From assembly GCF_038070105.1 (NCBI RefSeq), contig NZ_JBBPBZ010000005.1, positions 62,001 to 126,000 on the forward strand: a stretch of 64,000 nucleotides of DNA, written 5' to 3'. Shown here one piece after another: positions 27,318 through 36,513 of the stretch (position 1 is the first letter of the stretch; each line of letters starts with the position of its first letter). Under the pieces are notes generated by a model that did not search any database, was not told the DNA's origin, and saw nothing but the letters and a program-made list of their open reading frames with translations. The translations under genes and the position numbers were made by a program. The DNA comes from Methylocystis sp. IM3 (GTDB lineage Bacteria > Pseudomonadota > Alphaproteobacteria > Rhizobiales > Beijerinckiaceae).

Positions 27318-27689
27318 CGAGCAATCTCCGCGTTTTGCTGACGAATAGGAAACGTTGGGCGCATAGCGCCGGCCGTCAAGGTCCACTAACAGCAACTCGG
27401 CCGCTCGGCGCCTTTGAGAGCAGCCTGAAAGCTTGGATAGCTCCCCCCGACAGAACCTCGAACTCCATTCGCAACAAGGCCTCGGAAGCTTTCATTGTCG
27501 ACGGCGAGAGGATCGGACTAATATCCAGAACGCCTTGAGCCTCCCAATTGGGATGGATTCAGTGAATGGTCGCGACAAGGAGGCCGCGCCTGCGCCTCGA
27601 TGCGAGACTGATGCACCCCGTGATTCCGCGCGATACACGCGGGACAAGGCCGAGCCCCGGCACAGCGATCAATTCGAGGGGAAGCACGC
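27318..27689 (+). other. Gap with no firm gene
   Basis: About 370 bases. A plus-strand frame ending at 27538 with RTSNSIRNKASEAFIVDGER looks protein-like but has no start or recognised family. Possible remnant only. Confidence 0.35.
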
Positions 27690-28163
27690 GTGAATATATT
27701 CGTCTGGCTGTCCCTCGCGCTCTCGCTCCTGCTGCTCGTTTTGTTTCCCTTTGCTTTCAGCGAGGTGATGATCGTCGGGCTCGCTAAGCTTCATCTGGAG
27801 CCGCGAATTGCTATGTGGGTCGTGATATCGGTTTTTATTGGCGGCCTTATCAATATCCCGGTCACGCGCATTAAGCGGAAGGAGTAGATTGTCGTAAATC
27901 CTCTCGCCGTATTTGGCCTCTTCGGTTTCTGGCCGGAAATCCGCCGCCTTCGTCGCGAGGCGATCGTCGCTGTCAATGTCGGCGGATGTCTGATCCCGGC
28001 GGGTTTGGCAATCTATGAGCTGTTCCATCTCGTCGCGGACGATCGACCAGCGCTCTGGGCGGCGGGCGCGGCTAGCTGCGCGTTATTTGACGTTTCGAGA
28101 ATGCGGGTTCGGCAGGTATTCGACGCAGGGCATTTCGAGGATAGGCTGAGGATACAGCGCTAG
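27690..28163 (+). pseudogene. DUF1614 membrane protein interrupted by an in-frame TAG
   Basis: Starts at a GTG (27690) eight bases after GAGGGG. The first 65 codons give two membrane helices and the family block VISVFIGGLINIPVTRI, then an amber stop at 27885-27887. In the same frame the homology goes straight on: IVVNPLAVFGLFGFWPEI and AIVAVNVGGCLIPAGLAIYE, as expected for DUF1614. From about 28080 the sequence becomes antisense to the Clp-fold protease gene and the family C-terminus is lost. So the gene carries one nonsense codon plus a 3' truncation. Confidence 0.75.
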
Positions 28164-28904
28164 GAGATCCAGGACCGCGGAGGGCATGTCGGTCTTGACC
28201 GGCAATCCCATTTCCTGCGCTTCATCGGCCGTAATGGCGTAGTCGTGCGTCCATCGGCCGCTCGTCAATTTCTTGGCAAGCTCTTCTGCTGGCGCCACCC
28301 CCATTCGGTCCTGAAGCAGCCGCGTCACGGATTGTTCCTGTTGCGCAATCGCCTTCTTGGCGATGTCGGCCAGAACGAGCGTGTCGTCCTCTATTTCTTC
28401 GATCGGCTTTTGCTCTATGACACGCAGCAGAGAAACTGCGGGGAGGCCTTCCACCTGAGGATCGAGCGGACCGAGCACGGAATGAGGGCACATCACAATC
28501 TCGTCAGCCGCGAGCGCGATGAGCGTTCCGCCGGACATGGCGTAATGCGGCACGAAAACTGTCACTTTTCCTTTGTGGCCGATGAGCGCCCGCGCGATTT
28601 GCGTCGCCGCCAGATACAGGCCGCCCGGCGTGTGAAGAACGAGATCGAGAGCCATGTGTGGATCGGTCAGTTGGATGGCGCGCATCACTTCTTCTGAGTC
28701 GTTCATGTCGAGGTAGCGAATGATCGGAAGACCCAACAGGCTGACCCGCTCCTCTCTATGAACGAGCAAAATGACGCGTGACCCGCGGGCCTGCTCGATT
28801 TGCGAGATCCTGCGCCGGCGCATGCTCTCGAGAATGCGTTGTCTCAACAGCGGCTGCAGCAGGACAAAAATGCCCAACGCCCAAAAGACTACGCTCAAAT
28901 CCAT
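28083..28904 (-). CDS. Membrane-anchored Clp-fold serine protease (SDH family)
   Basis: A 273-residue protein with one N-terminal membrane helix (DLSVVFWALGIFVLLQPLL) and a ClpP/crotonase-type protease fold, related to SppA. Key blocks: LDLVLHTPGGLYLAATQIAR (oxyanion glycines), VPHYAMSGGTLIALAADEIV (nucleophile Ser), and CPHSVLGPLDPQ; a Lys, probably in KKLTSGRW or nearby, would complete a Ser-Lys or Ser-Asp-His arrangement. The start is the ATG at 28904, after GGGGAGGG. Such proteins cut membrane-associated peptides. It fits the proteolysis theme of the region with Lon. Confidence 0.85.
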   Translation of the reverse strand: MDLSVVFWALGIFVLLQPLLRQRILESMRRRRISQIEQARGSRVILLVHREERVSLLGLPIIRYLDMNDSEEVMRAIQLTDPHMALDLVLHTPGGLYLAATQIARALIGHKGKVTVFVPHYAMSGGTLIALAADEIVMCPHSVLGPLDPQVEGLPAVSLLRVIEQKPIEEIEDDTLVLADIAKKAIAQQEQSVTRLLQDRMGVAPAEELAKKLTSGRWTHDYAITADEAQEMGLPVKTDMPSAVLDLLALYPQPILEMPCVEYLPNPHSRNVK

Positions 28905-29083
28905 GAATATTGCCCTCCCCACCTTGCCGGCATAACCCGCCTCTCGATTTCGAGAACGCGCGCCTCAATCAAAATCATAAAGAAGCGCTGTCGCGCAGGC
29001 GAGCGCAATTGCACAAGCTGAAGTCGCCCTGCGCAAGAAAAACCGCCCGGTCAAAGCCTCGCCTCGGCTATGCAAGCCCTCTT

Positions 29084-29725
29084 TCACTGTTCCACGTCAG
29101 GGGGGCTGGCCTCGACCCCCGAGGCAGGAGGAGCGCGCTCTGCGAGCGGCGCCGACGCGAGAATTTGGTACCCCGTCGCGCCGGCAGGCGGCGATCGGAA
29201 GAACTCGACGGATTTAACCTGCTGGGTGAAGGACAGCGCCCGGTCGATCGGGTGTCGTCGGGCAATAGCCGCGCCATTTCCGCGAAGACGGGCAAGCGTC
29301 ACATGCGGTCGAAACGGCCGGTCGTCGCTTTGATCGAATAGATGAAGGAGCGCGTCTCGCAAGGCATTGAGTTCATCTGGCGCCGCGCACTCCGCCCACA
29401 ACAAGCGAGGCCGTTTCGCCTCGGGGCCATAATTGAGATGCTTCAACCCGAGTGCGAATTCGCCGAATTTGGAGACGATTGAGCGCATTTTCGCGATTGC
29501 TTCATCTATCGACGTCTCGTTCCACGGCGGAACCAGCGTAAGATGGATATCTCCAGGCGCCACGAATTTGACCCGCTCCTCCCGCAGCTCTTTCGCCAGA
29601 CAGGCTAGTTGATCGGAGATGTTGGGCGCTACCTTCACCCCGAGAAAGACGCGCATCCCCTGAGGCGGCCCGCTCGCACTCGCGTCGTCGCGATCGTTCC
29701 CTGGCATTTGTCTGGAAGCTTTCAA
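29084..29725 (-). CDS. thpR: RNA 2',3'-cyclic phosphodiesterase (2'-5' RNA ligase family)
   Basis: A 213-residue member of the 2H phosphoesterase family, which opens 2',3'-cyclic phosphate RNA ends. Both HxTx catalytic motifs are present: HLTLVPP (first) and HVTLARL (second), in the expected order within MRVFLGVKV...ALRDALLHLF. The N-terminal 23 and C-terminal 20 residues are extra tails. The start is probably a TTG at 29725 after GGGAG; an ATG at 29707 is the alternative. It is divergent from the THUMP-like gene at 29761, with 35 bases between. Confidence 0.88.
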   Translation of the reverse strand: MKASRQMPGNDRDDASASGPPQGMRVFLGVKVAPNISDQLACLAKELREERVKFVAPGDIHLTLVPPWNETSIDEAIAKMRSIVSKFGEFALGLKHLNYGPEAKRPRLLWAECAAPDELNALRDALLHLFDQSDDRPFRPHVTLARLRGNGAAIARRHPIDRALSFTQQVKSVEFFRSPPAGATGYQILASAPLAERAPPASGVEASPPDVEQ

Positions 29726-29760
29726 GCTTCTCCCGAGCTGTCGCTTAAAGGAAGCGGTTC

Positions 29761-30300
29761 ATGAAGGACTGGAACGTCATCATTACCATCTATCAGGATG
29801 GCTACAAACGGGCGCTCCGCGCCTTACGCGAATTTGGAGCCGCCACCGGCAGCCCTTACCACAATGTCCTGGTTATGAGAGTCGCCGATCCCTTGGCGCT
29901 GCTTGAGTCTCTTGAGAGGCGAACGACGGAGATCCCCGCCCTCGATGACGCTATTTCGAGAGTCGCGCCGGCGATGGCCAATTTCGACTTCGAGTCTGCG
30001 GATGAATTCCGACGCAAGGCCAAGGAAATGACGCTCGAATGGGCGCCGCGATTGGCTGGACGGTCCTTTCACTTGCGATTTCACCGCCGTGGAGCCGATT
30101 GTGATCTGCCGACGCCAGAGGTGGAGCGCTTTCTGGATGACGCCCTATTAGAGGGATTGCGGCAAGCAGGGACGCCCGGCGCGATATGTTTTTCCGATCC
30201 CGACGCCGTCATCGCGATCGATACGGTCGATAATCGCGCCGGCCTCGGCTTGTGGAGCCTGGAGGATCTCGCCCGCCACCATTTGTTGCGGCCGGACTAA
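29761..30300 (+). CDS. THUMP-like protein
   Basis: A 179-residue protein. The second half has the THUMP pattern: GRSFHLRFHRRGADCDLPTP, EVERFLDDALLEGL, DPDAVIAIDTVDNRAGLGLW. In known families THUMP domains deliver modifying enzymes to tRNA. The first half (WNVIITIYQDGYKRALRALR) is a leading domain seen in stand-alone THUMP-like proteins. AAAGGAAG precedes the ATG. Divergent pairing with the RNA phosphodiesterase and the nearby RtcA gene suggest an RNA-processing job. Confidence 0.75.
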   Translation: MKDWNVIITIYQDGYKRALRALREFGAATGSPYHNVLVMRVADPLALLESLERRTTEIPALDDAISRVAPAMANFDFESADEFRRKAKEMTLEWAPRLAGRSFHLRFHRRGADCDLPTPEVERFLDDALLEGLRQAGTPGAICFSDPDAVIAIDTVDNRAGLGLWSLEDLARHHLLRPD

Positions 30301-30578
30301 TCTCCGCTAGAAAGCGCACGGCTCATTACTCAACCCCTGCTTCGGTTGCGACGCCAGCGACGCACCGCTGTGCGGGCAAAGTCGGTCTGGGCTCATTCGG
30401 CCGCGCTTACGGCGTTCATGTTGCGCCCCCCATGGCCGATTGGCGCCAGCCTGGGCAGAATGCGCTGCCTTACTCGGCGCTCCCGCTGTCCAAAGGCGGC
30501 GATGTTGGCCTATCCGTTTTCAACGTCTCGAGTTTTTCGCGCGCGGCCTGCACATCTTCCCGCTCCCAGGGGCCAAAG

Positions 30579-31187
30579 CTATTCTGAGGGACGCGCCGGA
30601 GCGCGGCCGAAAGCATATTCCGGCTGCGGCGCAAGCTCCCCAGCTTCGGAGCCAAATGGCTCAAAAGCGCCCGCCTCCTGCGCCTCAGGCGGAACCGTCA
30701 ATGATGGTGTGCGAAGCAGCTGTTTTCGTAGCTTCCGGATGGCGTCGAAGCTCGTCAGGTGAGTGAAGATATGGCCCTGATTATCGGTTGCGAAGAGAGA
30801 GACCGTGGGATCGTTGCGGATTCGCTGCAAGGCTTGATTGATCACGACGAGACATTCCGTGAGCAGGCGGGGATCGCCGAATTGAACGTGTCGCAGTATC
30901 TCCTCGATATTCAGGCAGTGGAGCGGCGGCATATTTCGCGACAAGTGGGACTCGCGCCCCAATTCGAAAAAGACTTGCGCGACCGGGAAAATGTGCGAGA
31001 TGAGCTGGAAAATCTGAGCCGCCTCTTCAACGCTGCATTCAGCGAGAGACTCGGCCTCAATATTCGACGGGCTTTTATCGACATCCCCCTGCGACCGGAG
31101 CGCCGTAGCGATCTGGCTTTCGATCCAGCGCCGCACTTCCAGCGGCGCGCTCCGGATTTGTTCGGCGGAAAAGGTAAAGCCGACCAT
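30579..31187 (-). CDS. Hypothetical protein
   Basis: A 202-residue protein of unknown family: FTFSAEQIRSAPLEVRRWIE near the start, a helical middle with IFQLISHIFPVAQVFFELGR and LLTECLVVINQALQRIRNDP, and a Pro-rich tail. Start at ATG 31187 after GGTGGA. Downstream in a different frame, FGPWEREDVQAAREKLETLK continues like coding sequence to about 30470, so the 3' end may be shifted by a frameshift near 30600. Head-to-head with the CheR-type gene. Confidence 0.55.
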   Translation of the reverse strand: MVGFTFSAEQIRSAPLEVRRWIESQIATALRSQGDVDKSPSNIEAESLAECSVEEAAQIFQLISHIFPVAQVFFELGRESHLSRNMPPLHCLNIEEILRHVQFGDPRLLTECLVVINQALQRIRNDPTVSLFATDNQGHIFTHLTSFDAIRKLRKQLLRTPSLTVPPEAQEAGAFEPFGSEAGELAPQPEYAFGRAPARPSE

Positions 31188-31334
31188 GCATTCCACCCCG
31201 ATTGTCCTGGCCGTAGATGGCGTTCGAGATTTTCGCACAGTTTGGCGGGAGATCAACGGCGGTTGACATCGGACGCAAGGCAAGACATCGGGCTCCGGCG
31301 GCAGTCCGATCAGGGCAACGCATAAAGCGAGGCG

Positions 31335-32165
31335 ATGATGCGCGATCAGGAACTCGTCGAGTTCTTACAATGGGGGCTGCCGCGTCTTCGCCTGCGCTGG
31401 GAAGGATTTCGCAAGGTGCGCCGTCAGGTCGGCAAACGCCTGACGCGGCGGCTTGCCGAACTCAAGCTCAGCACGCTCGATCAATACCGCCATCGCCTCG
31501 AAGACGATTCGGGCGAGTGGGACGCGTTCGATAAGCTCTGCCATATTACGATCTCCCGCCTCTATCGTGACAAGCACGTGTTCGACGTTTTGGGCGCGAG
31601 CGTTCTTCCCGAGCTGGGCGAGGCGGCGCGCCGCCAGGGCCGCGCCCTGCGATGCTGGTGCGCCGGTTGTGCTTGTGGCGAAGAAGTTTACACACTCAAG
31701 CTCCTCTGGGAGCTCGATGTGCGCCCTAGATTGCGCGGAGGGAAGCTCGAGATCGTCGGCAGCGACGCCGACCCGATTGCGCTTCGCCGCGCCGAGGAGG
31801 GCTGCTTTTCTTCGAGCAGCCTTAAGGAAGTTCCGGCGCACTGGCGTAAGGCAGCATTTCGGACAGGCGACAGCCGCTATTGCGTTCATGCAAAATATCG
31901 AGAAGGGATCGATTTCCGACTGCAGGACATAAGAGCCGAGATCCCGCCTGGACCGTTCGATTTGATCCTGTGCCGCAATCTGGTATTTACATATTTTGAC
32001 CTTGAGCAGCGGCGCGAACTACTCGGCCGCATCGCTGGAGCCTTGCGCGAAGAGGGCTATCTTGTAATCGGGGCGCATGAAAAATTGCCCGACGAGAGCG
32101 GGATATTTTCGCAAATCCCTGGATGTTTAGAGATTTTCCAAAAGGCGCGTCCCTGCCGTCGCTAG
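31335..32165 (+). CDS. CheR-type SAM-dependent methyltransferase
   Basis: A 276-residue protein of the CheR fold, which methylates glutamates of chemoreceptors or acts in related signalling. The SAM-binding block is LRCWCAGCACGEEVYTLKLL, followed by LEIVGSDADPIALRRAEEG, FDLILCRNLVFTYFDLEQRR and GYLVIGAHEKLP, all in order. The N-terminal CheR helical domain is shortened. No chemotaxis genes are nearby, so its target is uncertain. The start is ATG 31335 or the next codon. Confidence 0.87.
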   Translation: MMRDQELVEFLQWGLPRLRLRWEGFRKVRRQVGKRLTRRLAELKLSTLDQYRHRLEDDSGEWDAFDKLCHITISRLYRDKHVFDVLGASVLPELGEAARRQGRALRCWCAGCACGEEVYTLKLLWELDVRPRLRGGKLEIVGSDADPIALRRAEEGCFSSSSLKEVPAHWRKAAFRTGDSRYCVHAKYREGIDFRLQDIRAEIPPGPFDLILCRNLVFTYFDLEQRRELLGRIAGALREEGYLVIGAHEKLPDESGIFSQIPGCLEIFQKARPCRR

Positions 32166-32298
32166 CGGTACATTTCGCTGGTCAGCGACAGGTTCAAGAT
32201 TAACCCCCTTGGATAGCCGACGCTCGGAACGCATATAGTCAACGCGAGCCTCTTTTTTCCGCCAGATCGGTTCGACGGCTGCACAGGAGCGTATCGCC

Positions 32299-32550
32299 AT
32301 GATGCGAATTCCGCACGAACTGGGAGAAGAGTTTGCGCAGGATGCGCAAATAATCGAGCGGCTCTCCAAAACTGACCATCAGTTTGCGAAACTCGCGGCG
32401 AGTTACGCGGAAATCAATGAAGAAATCTACCGCATTGAATCCGAGGAAGAGCCGACGACTGACGAAGTCCTAGAGAGGCTCAAGAAACGGCGTCTCTTGC
32501 TCAAGGACCAGATCGCCGCCTTCCTCAAAAATCGGGGCCATCAAATGTAG
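32299..32550 (+). CDS. DUF465 (YdcH-type) small protein
   Basis: An 83-residue helical hairpin protein. The family pattern is evident: ELGEEFAQDAQIIERLSKTD, FAKLAASYAEINEEIYRIES, then EVLERLKKRRLLLKDQIAAF. DUF465 proteins are small coiled coils of unknown function. It sits 64 bases before the ribonucleotide reductase and may share its transcript. Confidence 0.87.
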   Translation: MMRIPHELGEEFAQDAQIIERLSKTDHQFAKLAASYAEINEEIYRIESEEEPTTDEVLERLKKRRLLLKDQIAAFLKNRGHQM

Positions 32551-32614
32551 CGACGCACGCGCGGCCGGAAACACAAGCCAGCCGTCGCTGCCGAATCTTG
32601 GCGGAGTTCTAGCC

Positions 32615-34423
32615 GTGGACAATGCATCCGCCGAGATTTCCCATCATATATGGGCGACAAAATACCGAGATCGCGATCGCCGAGAAGGCGCGATCGCAGA
32701 TACATGGCGCCGGGTCTCTTCAGCCCTCGCCGCGGTCGAGCCCGAGGAAGGCTCCCTTTGGGAGAAGCGTTTCTTTAACGCTCTCAATGATTTCAAGTTC
32801 TTGCCCGGCGGACGAATCCTGGCCGGCGCGGGGACCGGCCGCAATGTGACGCTATTCAATTGTTTCGTAATGGGCGCGATCGAAGATTCCGTCCCTGGCA
32901 TTTTTCGGGCGTTGCAAGAGGCCGCAATCACGATGCAGCAGGGGGGCGGCATCGGTCATGACTTTTCGACGCTTCGCCCGTATGGCTTTCGAGCGAGGGG
33001 GGCAGGCGGCGTCGCCTCCGGCCCCGTGTCGTTCATGGATATATGGGACGCCATGTGTGGCGCGCTTTTGTCGACCGGCGCGCGGCGGGGCGCCATGATG
33101 GCGACGCTGCGTTGCGATCATCCCGACATCCAGGCATTTGTTGCCGCCAAGCAACGGCCAGGGCGCCTACGCCACTTCAATCTCTCTGTCCTGGTTACCG
33201 ACGCTTTCATGGCTGCGGTCCGAGCCGACGACGAATGGCCATTGCTGTTTCCCGATGGCGAGCCGGAGGCCGCCGGCGAAACGATTCTGCGCGAGTGGGC
33301 TGGGACAGACGCGCCCGTTCCATGCCGCATTATCCGCCGAATCCGCGCCCGCGCCCTCTGGGAGCAGATCCTCCAGGCGAATTACGATTGCGCCGAACCA
33401 GGAGTGCTATTCGTCGATCGGATCAATCAGCTCAACAATCTCTGGTATCGGGAACGAATCAGCGCGACGAACCCCTGCGGGGAGATCCCACTACCGCCTT
33501 ACGGCGCTTGCGACCTGGGATCGCTCAATCTAGCGGCGTTCGTATCGGCTCCTTTCACGACCGAGGCTCGGCTCGATCTCCTGGCGCTCGCCGAGACCGC
33601 GAAGATCGCGGTACGGATGCTCGACAACGTTATTGACGCGTCGCGCTTTCCTTTGGCGGAACAAGCTGAGAGCGCCCGCGGATCCCGGCGCGTCGGGCTT
33701 GGAATCACCGGATTAGCTGACGCTTTTCTCATGCTTCGACTGCGTTACGGCGAGGATCGGTCGCTCGCCGTCGCAGCTGAAGCCATGCTTACGATCTGTC
33801 ATGCAGCTTATCGAAGTTCGATTGGGCTTGCGAAGGAGAAAGGACCCTTCCCTTTCTTCGAGCGCCAGAAATATTCGCAAGGCGCGTTTATCCGCAGCTT
33901 ACCGGAGGATATCCAGGAAGGGATCGCAAAGCACGGCGTCCGGAATAGCCATGTGCTCGCCATAGCGCCGACCGGGACGATCAGCCTTCTCGCTGGCAAT
34001 GTCTCGAGCGGCATCGAGCCGATCTTTGGGCCTTCTTACGCGCGAAGAGTTCTTGCTGAAGATGGGACGGTGATGGAATTCGCGCTGACTGACTATGCGC
34101 TCGACCGCTGGCGGCGGAGCGCCAAGGACCCGAGGGGGCTGCCAAAGTGGTTTGTTCGGGCCGCTGAGCTGCCGGTTCGCGCCCATCTGGAAATGCAAGC
34201 AACGCTGCAGCCGTTCGTCGATAATTCAATTTCCAAAACCATCAACGTTCCAGAAGATTGCCCTTTTTCCGAATTCAGCCAAATATTCGACATCGCCTAT
34301 GACCGGGGCCTGAAAGGCTGCACCACATTCAGGCCCAACCCGATCAGCGGGGCGGTTTTGAGCGCTGCCCCGGCCGAAATGAAAACGCCGCATTGTTGCG
34401 CTCTCGAACGCGAACCGGATTAA
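32615..34423 (+). CDS. nrdJ: Class II (adenosylcobalamin-dependent) ribonucleotide reductase
   Basis: A 602-residue enzyme that reduces ribonucleotides to deoxyribonucleotides with B12, without needing oxygen. Motifs: FLPGGRILAGAG, NVTLFNCFV (Cys83 of the redox pair), the catalytic NPCGEIPLPPYGACDLGSLN (thiyl Cys288, Glu290, partner Cys299), APTGTISLLAGNVSSGIEPI and C-terminal CCALEREPD with the re-reducing Cys pair. The start is a GTG at 32615 with GGAG eight bases upstream. It is near the short end for the family (about 600-750) because it lacks an ATP-cone. A class II enzyme fits oxygen-limited or stressed growth. Confidence 0.93.
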   Translation: MDNASAEISHHIWATKYRDRDRREGAIADTWRRVSSALAAVEPEEGSLWEKRFFNALNDFKFLPGGRILAGAGTGRNVTLFNCFVMGAIEDSVPGIFRALQEAAITMQQGGGIGHDFSTLRPYGFRARGAGGVASGPVSFMDIWDAMCGALLSTGARRGAMMATLRCDHPDIQAFVAAKQRPGRLRHFNLSVLVTDAFMAAVRADDEWPLLFPDGEPEAAGETILREWAGTDAPVPCRIIRRIRARALWEQILQANYDCAEPGVLFVDRINQLNNLWYRERISATNPCGEIPLPPYGACDLGSLNLAAFVSAPFTTEARLDLLALAETAKIAVRMLDNVIDASRFPLAEQAESARGSRRVGLGITGLADAFLMLRLRYGEDRSLAVAAEAMLTICHAAYRSSIGLAKEKGPFPFFERQKYSQGAFIRSLPEDIQEGIAKHGVRNSHVLAIAPTGTISLLAGNVSSGIEPIFGPSYARRVLAEDGTVMEFALTDYALDRWRRSAKDPRGLPKWFVRAAELPVRAHLEMQATLQPFVDNSISKTINVPEDCPFSEFSQIFDIAYDRGLKGCTTFRPNPISGAVLSAAPAEMKTPHCCALEREPD

Positions 34424-34451
34424 GTTTAGCCGCAGAAATGCTCGGGTTGCA

Positions 34452-35708
34452 GTGACCAGTATTTTTACGTGGAAGAAAGGGAGAAAACGCCGCGTGACCT
34501 GCGAGATTGCAGTTATGAACAAACGCGGCGTCGCGCTGGCGGCCGATAGCGCTGTCTCCATCGGCGACGGGCATAGGGTGTATCACACGGCGGAAAAGCT
34601 TTTCAGGCTGTCGAACGCCCCAATTGCGATCATGACTTATGGTTGCTCCGAGATGATGGGCGTCCCATGGGAAATCGTAATCAATACGTATATCGAGCAG
34701 TTTGGACCACGCCGTTTCTCGACAGTAGAGCAGTATGCCCAAGACTTTCTACGCTTTGTAGAAGCTTCGGAAATGCTCTTTCCCGCATCGGCGCAGGAGG
34801 AATGGTTCCTCAACATTGTCGAGTCGGTTTGGAGGGCCAACATTCGAGAACCGTGGCTGAAGAAGCTCGGCGGCGAGAAAAAACCCCCTTCTCCGAAAGC
34901 GTCATCGCTGCTTCTTCTAACTGTAAAGGCAGAAGCAGCCCGCTTTCAAAAAGTCCCGCAGATCGAACACTTTGGCGATGACCTTGGAGAGAAGATATTC
35001 GCAGATTACGACGAAGGACTGCGGAAACTGGAAGACACAGTTTATCCCGACGTCGACCTTACGGACGAGATCCGCGAGGGATTGAGACTGGTCGCGAAAC
35101 TGATGCATACCCGACAATGGTTTCATCCTAACCATTTCAGCGGCATGGTCGTGGCCGGTTATGGCGATGCAGAACCTTTTCCCTCTCTATATATTTACAG
35201 CGTCGGAACCATCGTGTCCTCCAAGCTCAGGTGGATCAAAAACGATGAAGCGCACGTCGACCGCGCGCATCCGGTTATCGTGATTCCCTTTGCGCAGACT
35301 GACATGATAGATTTGTTTTGCAACGGCATTTACCCGACTTTGAAGGATCGGTTGGCGGAAATCATTTCTAAAAGTATGCAGCTTCAGAAGGCAACCAAAT
35401 CCTCCAAGCTCGAGAGCCAAATTATGGCGAATGATATTCGAAAAATCATTGAAAGGGAATTCCAAGAAAAGTACACAGTCCCCCTGATTGGCGCTGTCGA
35501 GGCGTTGTCGCGCTACGACTTGGCGAAAATGGCGGAAGCGCTTGTCAGTTTAACTGCATTCAAAGCGCGGATGTCAGTGGAGCAACAAGAAGCAGTTGGC
35601 GGCCCAATTGATGTAGCCGTCATTTCAAAGGGCCAGGGCTTCGCTTGGGTGAAGCGAAAAAGTCCGATCGAGCATGACAATGCCGTGACCGGATTTTTGA
35701 TTTCCTGA
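34452..35708 (+). CDS. Proteasome-like Ntn-hydrolase fold protein (candidate)
   Basis: A 418-residue protein. Residues about 15-75 resemble the first strands of proteasome-beta/HslV-type subunits: VTCEIAVMNKRGVALAADSA, VSIGDGHRVYHTAEKLFRLS, PIAIMTYGCSEMMGVPWEIV. The ALAADSA and K-LF blocks match the DS/K pattern of that fold, with a possible nucleophile Thr16 or Cys17 that would need removal of the first residues. The remaining 300 residues do not resemble known subunits and are mostly helical. No chaperone ATPase partner is adjacent. It starts 28 bases after nrdJ. Treat the hydrolase function as inference. Confidence 0.55.
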   Translation: MTSIFTWKKGRKRRVTCEIAVMNKRGVALAADSAVSIGDGHRVYHTAEKLFRLSNAPIAIMTYGCSEMMGVPWEIVINTYIEQFGPRRFSTVEQYAQDFLRFVEASEMLFPASAQEEWFLNIVESVWRANIREPWLKKLGGEKKPPSPKASSLLLLTVKAEAARFQKVPQIEHFGDDLGEKIFADYDEGLRKLEDTVYPDVDLTDEIREGLRLVAKLMHTRQWFHPNHFSGMVVAGYGDAEPFPSLYIYSVGTIVSSKLRWIKNDEAHVDRAHPVIVIPFAQTDMIDLFCNGIYPTLKDRLAEIISKSMQLQKATKSSKLESQIMANDIRKIIEREFQEKYTVPLIGAVEALSRYDLAKMAEALVSLTAFKARMSVEQQEAVGGPIDVAVISKGQGFAWVKRKSPIEHDNAVTGFLIS

Positions 35709-35775
35709 AGAGACATCGAAAATAAGTGCGCCAAAGTTCGAACGGCGCCTTAAACCGAATGACGCAGGACGTGGC

Positions 35776-36513
35776 TCATGAAGAGCCCCGGTTCCGCATT
35801 TCATCAAGAAGAAAAAATGGCATGTAAAATACAATGCACGAAACGATCGCGAGTAGGAGGAGCTGTGGGATGTAAAACGGCCAGGGCCACAGGTAATCTA
35901 AAAGCGAAGGATGCGATGGCTTTGCGCGCAGGTAACCGAAGTTGGTCTTGAAAATGGAATTGGCGACCAAAGCTGTAACGAGATAGAGCAAAGACCACGC
36001 AAGCACCCGCGGCACAGACATTGGGACAGGGCGCAACCCCAGGCAGAAGGTCAAATAGAGCGCCGAGGCGACCACTCCGCCATGCAGCGTGAAGAAGCTT
36101 AGAAAGTGGAGATCCGGAAACTCATACGAAAGATCGGGCGTCAGCAGCGCTTGCAGCGTCCCTGCCAGCGCCCAAAAATAGCACAATTCGTAGGTCCACT
36201 GATTGGGATAAGCCAATGTGGCCATAGTTGCGATCGCCGCCCAATTACATAGATGCATTGGCGCCGCCGTTTCGATCTTGAGTTCGCTATCGCGATACAA
36301 AAGAATAAATTTCAGAATTTCGCTGCCAAGGAGAAGCGCTGCAAGCGACCAGTCGAGCGCCCTTGTAACGCTGCCCTCGGTTAAGCGATTGACCGCGCAC
36401 AGACCAAGCGGCGCCACAAAGGTCAGGAGAATCGCTCCGAGATGCGCCGTGCCGAATTGCTGAAACGCCGCAGCCATCTGCCAACTCCAAATTGCAACAG
36501 ATTTGTTCAACAT
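35776..36513 (-). CDS. YwaF/TIGR02206-type integral membrane protein
   Basis: A 245-residue protein with about six or seven membrane helices. It matches the TIGR02206 group by ETAAPMHLCNWAAIATMATL and ALAGTLQALLTPDL, then FLSFFTLHGGVVASALYLTF and a Tyr/Arg-rich loop FGYLRAKPSHPSLLDYLWPW. The conserved D-x-P and HGG features are present. Function unknown. Isolated on this strand between convergent neighbours. Confidence 0.85.
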   Translation of the reverse strand: MLNKSVAIWSWQMAAAFQQFGTAHLGAILLTFVAPLGLCAVNRLTEGSVTRALDWSLAALLLGSEILKFILLYRDSELKIETAAPMHLCNWAAIATMATLAYPNQWTYELCYFWALAGTLQALLTPDLSYEFPDLHFLSFFTLHGGVVASALYLTFCLGLRPVPMSVPRVLAWSLLYLVTALVANSIFKTNFGYLRAKPSHPSLLDYLWPWPFYIPQLLLLAIVSCIVFYMPFFLLDEMRNRGSS

